From Sulfuritalea sp. (GTDB taxonomy: Bacteria > Pseudomonadota > Gammaproteobacteria > Burkholderiales > Rhodocyclaceae), in NCBI GenBank assembly GCA_026399445.1, contig JAPLRA010000119.1:1-6502 (forward strand): a stretch of DNA of 6,502 bases, in the 5' to 3' direction. Below, one piece after another: positions 1-4,828 of the stretch. How positions within the stretch are numbered: the stretch's first letter is position 1; each line of letters starts with the position of its first letter. The position numbers were made by a program, and so were the translations under genes. The notes under the pieces were generated by a model, which worked only from the letters and a program-made list of their open reading frames with translations, ran no database searches and was not told where the DNA came from.

Positions 1-864
1 CCCATCTGCGCCGGATCGAGGCCGGCCCACTGCGTGTCGGTGATCTTGCCGATCGGCTGCAGCTGGTACTTCTCCACTGCCTCGGCGGACGCCAGCAGCA
101 GCCAGGCTGCGCCGTCGGTGATTTGCGAGCTGTTGCCCGGCGTGATCTTGCCGTAGGTGCGATCGAAGAAGGGCTTGAGCTTGGCCAGTCCGGCGAGGTT
201 CGAGTCGTGGCGCACGCCATCGTCCTCGGCATACACCTTGCCGTTGCCGTCGATCAGCGGCACGATTTCGTCGAAGCGGCCGGCTTTCTGCGCGGCCGAT
301 ACCTTCTGATGGCTCGCGACCGAAAAGGCGTCCATCTGCGGGCGCGAGATGCCGAATTTCCAGGCCAGGTTTTCCGCCGTCTGGCCCATCATCAAATTGA
401 CCACCGGGTCGGTGAGGCCCTTGACGATACCGATCACGGGGCTCAAGAGCATGCCCAGACGCAGCTTGGCGAACATGCCGAGTTTGGCGCCGAGCGTGCG
501 CGCTTGCGCCATCAGCGAGAACCACATGACGGTGCGAGCGCCCGTTCTGGATGTTGGCGATGGCCGAATCGATGGCCTGCATGCCGGAGGCGCAGTTGCG
601 CATCACCGTCCAGCCCGGCACCTTGTGGCCGCAGCCGAGGCGCAGCGCGATGACGCGGCCGATGTTCACTTCGTCGACGCTGGGACCGGCGCAACCGCCG
701 ATGACCTCGTCGAGCTGATCCGGCGCGAAGGGCTGGCGCGCCAACAGCGCGCGGCCGGAAATGGTGGCAAGGTCGGAGGCCGAGAACGGCCCGGGGACGT
801 TGCGCGACTTGAGGAAGGGCGAGCGCGCGCCATCGACGATATAGACCGGGGCAAAGGTCGCCAT
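1..864 (-). pseudogene. Acetyl-CoA C-acyltransferase (thiolase), 5' part, frame-broken, runs off left edge
   Basis: Thiolases cleave 3-ketoacyl-CoA with CoA to give acetyl-CoA and a shortened acyl-CoA, the last beta-oxidation step. The ATG at 864-862 follows the fadE stop by 2 bp, with an AAGGTGG ribosome site (878-872) inside the fadE end. The first 110 codons read as a good thiolase N-terminus: YIVDGARSPF at residues 8-17, then RNCASGMQAI with the acyl-accepting cysteine at residue 91. After NIQNGRS (ending at 535) thiolase sequence continues only in another frame: VMWFSLMAQARTLG from 530 down, then GQTAENLAWKFG and NSSQITDGAAW, open to base 1. The family segment resembling ELVLAGGTEAMS between these parts is missing, so about 38 bp appear lost. 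The C-terminal catalytic His/Cys region lies outside the window. The gene is either a recent pseudogene or an intact gene with a sequence error. FadI-type is possible, but I cannot separate it from other thiolases. Confidence 0.85.
531..543 (-). other. Frame break / deletion junction in the thiolase gene
   Basis: On the minus strand, upstream codons begin at coordinates divisible by 3 (serine codon TCG at 537-535). Downstream conserved sequence uses codons starting at coordinates congruent to 2 modulo 3 (ACC at 533-531, ATG at 527-525). The junction reads GGGCGCTCGCACCGTC. Thiolases normally have about 12 residues here, including GG-x-E-x-MS. Their absence plus the phase change fits a deletion of 3n+2 bases, with n about 12. 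The original frame happens to stay open to base 1, but it encodes arginine-rich nonsense there. Confidence 0.8.
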
Positions 865-866
865 GC

Positions 867-3212
867 TCAGGCCACCTTGCGCAGAGTGGGCGGCACGCCG
901 GCCTGCTCGACGGCGAAGTCCTGCGGGAAATCATCGACTGCGATGGCCTTGTCGCGCAACTGGTTGCGCCGCTGCAGCAGCGCGTGCTCCTCGGCGGTGA
1001 TGATGCCGGCTTCGCGCGCGTGGGCGGCCATGGTCGCCGTGTCGCCAGCGCCGACTTTCCCTTCCTTGCGGGCGGCGCGGATGCGGGCCTCGATCGGCTC
1101 GGCGGCGATGGTCGCGTCCAGCGCCAGTTCGATGACACCGACCGCATCGCTCATCGCCGTCACCGGATCGCGCGGCACGTACATGCCGGCGGTGAGCCGG
1201 TCACGCGTGGCCGAGGGCTCGATCAGCAGTTGTGCCACCTCGTGGCCGAGCTTGTCGGACGGCACCGCGTAGGGCCGGCCGAGCGGGAAGATGTACCAGT
1301 GCAACAGTGCGGCGATGAAGCGGTTCGGGTAGTTCGAGATCACGCCCTCGAAGGCATTCTGCATCTTGAACATGGCATCCCAGATCGCCCAGTGCAGCAG
1401 CGGCGCGTCCTCGCTCTGCCTGCCCTCCGCCTCGTAGCGCTTGAGCGTCGCGGAACACAGGTACATCAGGGAGAGGATGTCGCCCAGCCGCGCTGAAAGT
1501 TTTTCCTTGCGCTTCAGGTCGCCGCCCATGACGAACATCGACACGTCGGAGATGAAGGCGAAGGCCGCCGAAAAGCGCGTCAGCTGCTGGTAATAGCGCC
1601 GGGTTTCCGGCGCCACGCCGTCCGGCGCCGGGCCGAAGTTCGATCCGGTGAGGCCCATGCTCCAGGCGCGGAAGCCGCGGCTCCAGATGAACCACAGATG
1701 CGCGGCGAAGGCCTTGTCGAAATCACGCAAGCCCTTGGCGCCATCCGCTTCACGAGCGGCTTCCATTTCCTTCAGCACGTAGGGATGGCAGCGGATCGCG
1801 CCCTGACCGAAAATGATCAGGCTGCGCGTCAGGATGTTGGCGCCTTCAACGGTGATGGCAACCGGCACCTGCTGGTAGGCGCGTCCCATGAAATTATTGG
1901 GGCCGAGGCCGATGCCCTTGCCGCCGAGGATGTCCATCGCGTCATTGACCACCTGGCGGGTGCGCTCGGTGACGTGGTACTTGACGATGGCCGAGACCAC
2001 CGAGGGCTTTTCGCCAAGGTCGATGGCGCCGGCGGTCATGGTGCGCGCCGCATCCATCATGTAGGTGTTGCCGCCCATGCGCGCCAGCGGTTCCTCGATG
2101 CCTTCGAACCTGCCGATGGCGGTCTTGAACTGGGCTCGCACGCGGGCATAGCCGCCGGTGGCGCGCACCGCCATCTTGGACATGCCGGTGTTGCTGGACG
2201 GCAGCGAGATCGAACGCCCGGCCGCCAGGCATTCCATGAGCATGCGCCATCCCTGCCCGGCCATGGCCGGGCCGCCGATGACCCAGTCGAGCGGCATGAA
2301 AACATCCGTGCCCGAGTTTGGGCCGTTCTGAAATACCGCGTTGAGCGGAAAATGGCGGCGACCGATGTTGACCCCGGGATGGTCGGTCGGCACCAGCGCG
2401 CAGGTGATGCCCAGATCCGATTCGCCGCCGAGCAACTGGTCGGGATCGTGCAGGCGGAATGCCAGGCCGAGGATGGTGCAGATCGGGCCCAAGGTGATGT
2501 AACGCTTGTCCCAGGTGACGCGCATGCCGACCACTTCCCTGCCCTGCCACTGGCCCTTGCAGACGATGCCGACATCCGGAATCGATGCCGCGTCGGAACC
2601 GGCGTGGGGGTTGGTCAGGGCGAAGGCGGGAATCTCCAGCCCCTTCGCCAAGCGCGGCAGGTAATGGTTCTTCTGTTCCTCGGTGCCGTAATGCAGCAGC
2701 AGTTCGGCCGGGCCGAGCGAGTTCGGCACCATCACCGAAACGGCTGCTGCCGAGCAGCGCGTGGACAATTTCTGCACCACCGCCGAGTGCGCGTAGGCGG
2801 AGAATTCGAGGCCGCCATAACGCTTGGGAATGATCATGCCAAGGAAACCCTTTTCCTTGACGTAGGCCCAGGCGTCGGGTGCAAGGTCATGGTGAATCTG
2901 CGTCGTGTCCCAGTCGCTGACCATGGCGCACAGCGTCTCGCATTCGTTGTCGAGAAAGGCTTGTTCGACCGCCGTCAGCTTCGGCTGCGGATAGTCGAGC
3001 AGGGTCTGCCAGTTCGGCCGGCCGGAGAAAAGTTCGCCCTCCCACCAGACGGTGCCGGCTTCCAGCGCTTCCTTTTCGGTTTGCGACATCGCCGGCAGCA
3101 GCTTCTTGTAGATGGCGAAGATGGCCCCGGTGAGCAGGGTGCGGCGCAGGGGCGGCAGCAACAGCACGGCGGCGGCAGTGGTGGCAAATGCAGCGATCAG
3201 TAACCAGGTCAT
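867..3212 (-). CDS. fadE: Membrane-anchored acyl-CoA dehydrogenase FadE
   Basis: This flavoenzyme introduces the trans-2 double bond in acyl-CoA, the first beta-oxidation step, passing electrons to ETF. At 781 residues it is close to E. coli FadE (about 814) and much longer than ordinary 380-residue acyl-CoA dehydrogenases. Residues 1-40 are hydrophobic (one clear membrane span at 3-20, perhaps a second segment near 27-36), which suggests attachment to the inner membrane. The dehydrogenase core spans roughly 90-470. It includes ALTNPHAGSDAAS (198-210), a flavin/substrate-site motif, and GGKGIGLGPNNFMGRAYQ (430-447). TVEGANILTR follows at 454-463; its Glu456 aligns with the catalytic base of the family (YEGTSQ in MCAD). 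Residues about 480-755 match the C-terminal region peculiar to bacterial FadE (DUF1974-like). The start is supported by AAGGAG (3224-3219), six bases before the ATG. The gene is intact and sits in an operon with the regulator 26 bp upstream and the thiolase 2 bp downstream. Confidence 0.95.
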   Translation of the reverse strand: MTWLLIAAFATTAAAVLLLPPLRRTLLTGAIFAIYKKLLPAMSQTEKEALEAGTVWWEGELFSGRPNWQTLLDYPQPKLTAVEQAFLDNECETLCAMVSDWDTTQIHHDLAPDAWAYVKEKGFLGMIIPKRYGGLEFSAYAHSAVVQKLSTRCSAAAVSVMVPNSLGPAELLLHYGTEEQKNHYLPRLAKGLEIPAFALTNPHAGSDAASIPDVGIVCKGQWQGREVVGMRVTWDKRYITLGPICTILGLAFRLHDPDQLLGGESDLGITCALVPTDHPGVNIGRRHFPLNAVFQNGPNSGTDVFMPLDWVIGGPAMAGQGWRMLMECLAAGRSISLPSSNTGMSKMAVRATGGYARVRAQFKTAIGRFEGIEEPLARMGGNTYMMDAARTMTAGAIDLGEKPSVVSAIVKYHVTERTRQVVNDAMDILGGKGIGLGPNNFMGRAYQQVPVAITVEGANILTRSLIIFGQGAIRCHPYVLKEMEAAREADGAKGLRDFDKAFAAHLWFIWSRGFRAWSMGLTGSNFGPAPDGVAPETRRYYQQLTRFSAAFAFISDVSMFVMGGDLKRKEKLSARLGDILSLMYLCSATLKRYEAEGRQSEDAPLLHWAIWDAMFKMQNAFEGVISNYPNRFIAALLHWYIFPLGRPYAVPSDKLGHEVAQLLIEPSATRDRLTAGMYVPRDPVTAMSDAVGVIELALDATIAAEPIEARIRAARKEGKVGAGDTATMAAHAREAGIITAEEHALLQRRNQLRDKAIAVDDFPQDFAVEQAGVPPTLRKVA

Positions 3213-3238
3213 GGCGTTCTCCTTCGACTAAATTCTCG

Positions 3239-3910
3239 TCAGGCCGCACGCTTCGCGCGCGGCTTCTTGACGGGTTTGGATTGGATTTCAGGCAAGGGCG
3301 CGCGCAGGCCGCCGATGAGGAAACTCATCAGCCGCACATAGAGCGCATCGGGGTCGGTGTCGTCGATGGGCCCGAGCAGGCGCAGCGCATCGGCCCCGGA
3401 AATGGCATAGGACAGCGCACCCATCATGAAATGGAAGCGCCAGAGAAATTCTTCCTGCGGCACATCGGGCAGGGCCTTGAAAAAGGCCGCCTTGAAGCGC
3501 GCGATGACTTCGGCGTATTCCTCGGCGAGAAACGTGCGAACGAAATCCGTCGGCTCGGTGTAGGTGCGGCCCAGCAGGCGCATGAAGGTCTGGCCGCCAT
3601 TCCGGTCGGCCGCCATGCGGATCGCCACGCCGAAAAAGGCTTCGACGATCTGCCGCGGCTTCAGCGGCGCGCCCCTGGCCTCTACCTCGAACGCATCCAG
3701 CGCGGCGATGCGCTGCTCGTTGAGCCAGGTCAGGCGACGACGGAACACCGCCTCGATCAGCGCCTCTTTCGAGCCGAAGTGATAGTTGACCGCAGCAAGA
3801 TTGGCTTTCGCCTCGGTGGTGATCATGCGCAGCGTGGTGCCGTCGAGGCCGTGCTGCACCAGGAGATTTTCTGCGGCGTCGAGAATGCGGGAGCGGGTGT
3901 CGGGTTCCAT
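3239..3910 (-). CDS. TetR-family transcriptional regulator, PsrA-like
   Basis: A 223-residue TetR-type repressor, a normal length for the family. The N-terminal DNA-binding domain covers about residues 6-56: ILDAAENLLVQHG, then the helix-turn-helix TLRMITTEAKANLAAVNYHFGSKEAL in residues 26-51, with the typical YHF-x-SKE ending. The ligand/dimer domain contains TFMRLLGRTY (108-117) and WRFHFMMGALSYAISG (157-172), which resemble the Pseudomonas fatty-acid regulator PsrA as I recall it. The tail (212-223) is lysine/arginine rich. It is the first gene before fadE and the thiolase, and its promoter carries two palindromes of the PsrA type. I infer a fatty-acid- or acyl-CoA-responsive autorepressor of this operon. 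The chosen ATG has only a weak AAGG (3924-3921) ten bases upstream, but the next methionine (residue 29) would cut into the helix-turn-helix. A different TetR subfamily with a similar operator cannot be excluded. Confidence 0.92.
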   Translation of the reverse strand: MEPDTRSRILDAAENLLVQHGLDGTTLRMITTEAKANLAAVNYHFGSKEALIEAVFRRRLTWLNEQRIAALDAFEVEARGAPLKPRQIVEAFFGVAIRMAADRNGGQTFMRLLGRTYTEPTDFVRTFLAEEYAEVIARFKAAFFKALPDVPQEEFLWRFHFMMGALSYAISGADALRLLGPIDDTDPDALYVRLMSFLIGGLRAPLPEIQSKPVKKPRAKRAA

Positions 3911-3928
3911 GGCAGGCAGGCCTTGAAC

Positions 3929-3954
3929 AAACGGCAGTTTAAAACGGATGTTTT
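3929..3954. promoter_or_regulatory. Tandem TetR/PsrA-type operators
   Basis: Two palindromes lie side by side: AAACGGCAGTTT (3929-3940) and AAACGGATGTTT (3942-3953, extending to AAAAC-N4-GTTTT at 3941-3954). Both have the form AAAC-N4-GTTT. As 13-base units they match at 10 of 13 positions, so they are also a direct repeat with 13-base centre spacing. The published PsrA consensus is of the form (G/C)AAAC-N2-4-GTTT(G/C). The block begins right after the predicted -10 and covers the expected transcription start, the classic position for repression by the adjacent regulator. Confidence 0.75.
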
Positions 3955-3955
3955 A

Positions 3956-3984
3956 ATTCTGCGCAATGAATCCCGAAATGTCAA
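3956..3984 (-). promoter_or_regulatory. Predicted sigma70 promoter of the regulator-fadE-thiolase operon
   Basis: On the minus strand a perfect -35 hexamer TTGACA (3984-3979) is followed by a 17-base spacer and CAGAAT (3961-3956), a 4-of-6 match to TATAAT. Transcription would start near 3949, inside the tandem operator, giving a leader of about 40 bases before the regulator ATG at 3910. This is the most AT-rich short stretch in the window. The call rests on motif matching only. Confidence 0.6.
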
Positions 3985-3998
3985 TCCCCGTGCGGTTC

Positions 3999-4025
3999 GC
4001 CGCCACTCATGCAGAGCATGGCGGC
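3999..4025. repeat. Inverted repeat upstream of the operon promoter
   Basis: GCCGCCA (3999-4005) and TGGCGGC (4019-4025) form a perfect 7-base inverted repeat around a 13-base loop. It lies between the end of the small minus-strand gene and the operon promoter. It could be a weak transcription-end hairpin for the upstream gene, but no run of T follows it on the minus strand. A hairpin of this size can also arise by chance in GC-rich DNA. Confidence 0.3.
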
Positions 4026-4065
4026 CCGAAGCATTCCGCCACGCATGGCGCCGTCAGACTCCTTG

Positions 4066-4081
4066 CCCGGCGCCGGCCGGG
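4066..4081 (-). terminator. GC-rich hairpin just after the small gene; doubtful terminator
   Basis: CCCGGC (4066-4071) and GCCGGG (4076-4081) pair as a perfect 6-base stem with a 4-base loop, directly after the TGA (4085-4083) of the minus-strand gene. The position suits a terminator. No T tract follows on the minus strand (the next bases are CAAGGAG), so an intrinsic terminator of the usual type is not supported. Confidence 0.25.
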
Positions 4082-4082
4082 T

Positions 4083-4574
4083 TCAAGGCCGGGAACGCCG
4101 CCCGCTGTCGAGCTTGCGCCACTGCCCGGGGCGCTTGGCCTTGTCCACAGCGGCCTTGGGCTTGGGCACCAGCATGTTTCTGCCCGGACCTTTGAGAAAA
4201 GTCCGATGTGCGAGGATCGCGGTAGTGAGTTGTTCCGTGGTCAGCGGGATGGCCGCGGCCTCCCCGCTCGGCGCATAGCCGGCGAGCTGTTCCCTGATGA
4301 CGGACAGGCGCGCTTCGGTTTCCAGCTTCTTGCGCGGCAGGCCCGCCATGATCTGCAGCCCGGCCGGCGTCAGCCGGAAGCGGCCCGCCTCCTCGGCAAT
4401 CAAGCCTTGGGTCGAGAGCCGAAGAAATGCCGCCGCCAGGTCCACATCGAGCGGAATCGAACCGTGGATCAGATCGGTGGCGGCCATGATTTCCACAAGT
4501 TCGGCCGGCCGTCGCTTGGAAGCAAGCGCTGCGGCAAGCAGGAGGAGTACATCCACATCGTGGATCGGGTGCAT
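4083..4574 (-). CDS. Hypothetical protein, probable winged-helix domain with basic tail
   Basis: A 163-residue protein that I do not recognise by name. Residues about 5-71 have the layout of a winged helix: a hydrophobic first helix (VDVLLLLAAALASK, 7-20), ELVEIMAATDLI (25-36), DLAAAFLRLSTQGLI (45-59), then a beta-wing-like EEAGRFRLTPAG (61-72). The pattern of an LSTQGLI-like helix followed by a polar turn and RLTPAG is common in MarR/PadR-type winged helices. A helical middle (82-125) follows, then a lysine/arginine-rich tail from about 127 to the end. Nucleic-acid binding is therefore plausible but unproven. The ATG at 4574 is chosen because AAAGG (4586-4582) precedes it by seven bases. The same frame extends upstream to an ATG at 4760, but that part is arginine/serine/proline rich and unlike coding sequence. 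The gene stands alone, 172 bp upstream of the regulator and divergent from the chemotaxis fusion gene. Confidence 0.72.
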   Translation of the reverse strand: MHPIHDVDVLLLLAAALASKRRPAELVEIMAATDLIHGSIPLDVDLAAAFLRLSTQGLIAEEAGRFRLTPAGLQIMAGLPRKKLETEARLSVIREQLAGYAPSGEAAAIPLTTEQLTTAILAHRTFLKGPGRNMLVPKPKAAVDKAKRPGQWRKLDSGRRSRP

Positions 4575-4828
4575 GGAATGGCCTTTGAATGAGGCGGGAC
4601 GGGAGCCGACGGGCAAAGATGTCCGACACGCGGCGCGCGGTCGGCAGAAAATCCTGCGAGTACCGAGGGTCCGCTCGCGAGGACGAGAGTGTACTGGTTT
4701 GCAGCGCACGCTGGTTGAGTGCTGGCGCATCGTGAGCGGCGGCCTGGAGGGGGTCAGCATCCGCTGAGAAAAGCTACCCCGAAGCCCCCTGTGGGCGTAG
4801 GATGTCCATCTACAGCAAAGGGATTTTC
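4575..4828. other. Divergent intergenic region, no clear promoter seen
   Basis: This 254-bp stretch separates the minus-strand winged-helix gene from the plus-strand CheB-CheR gene and should hold both promoters. I found no convincing -35/-10 pair, sigma54 (GG-N10-GC type with full flanks) or sigma28 element. A TACACT on the minus strand (complement of agtgta, 4688-4693) could be a -10, but no good -35 accompanies it. Open frames crossing this region have no family resemblance. Confidence 0.4.
4817..4823 (+). promoter_or_regulatory. Ribosome binding site deciding the CheB-CheR start
   Basis: AAAGGGA lies with six bases (ATTTTC) between its GGG and the ATG at 4829. The in-frame ATG nine codons earlier (4802) has only a GTAGG directly abutting it, with no usable spacing. 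The 4829 start is therefore preferred. Confidence 0.65.

Noticed and set aside
512..1147. A 211-codon minus-strand frame overlapping the end of fadE and the thiolase start
   Set aside because: It is out of frame with both genes and rich in Arg/Ser/Pro. The real fadE end and thiolase start explain the region.
1698..3203. A 501-codon open frame on the plus strand opposite fadE
   Set aside because: It is antisense to a well-supported FadE. Its translation is rich in Arg, His, Gly and Ala without family motifs. Long antisense frames are common in GC-rich genes with strong third-position bias.
3188..4195. A 335-codon plus-strand open frame opposite the TetR gene
   Set aside because: It spans the regulator gene, the operator and the promoter in antisense and shows no recognisable domain. 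The minus-strand regulator explains the codon pattern.
4715..4745. Possible sigma54-type promoter around TGGCGC...GTGAGC
   Set aside because: The GG and GC dinucleotides and their flanks do not fit the TGGCAC-N5-TTGC pattern.
4575..4760. N-terminal extension of the winged-helix gene to an ATG at 4760
   Set aside because: The extension is low-complexity Arg/Ser/Pro sequence. A good ribosome site (4586-4582) supports the ATG at 4574.
4802..4828. Earlier ATG (4802) for the CheB-CheR gene
   Set aside because: It lacks a properly spaced ribosome site, whereas AAAGGGA stands six bases before the ATG at 4829.
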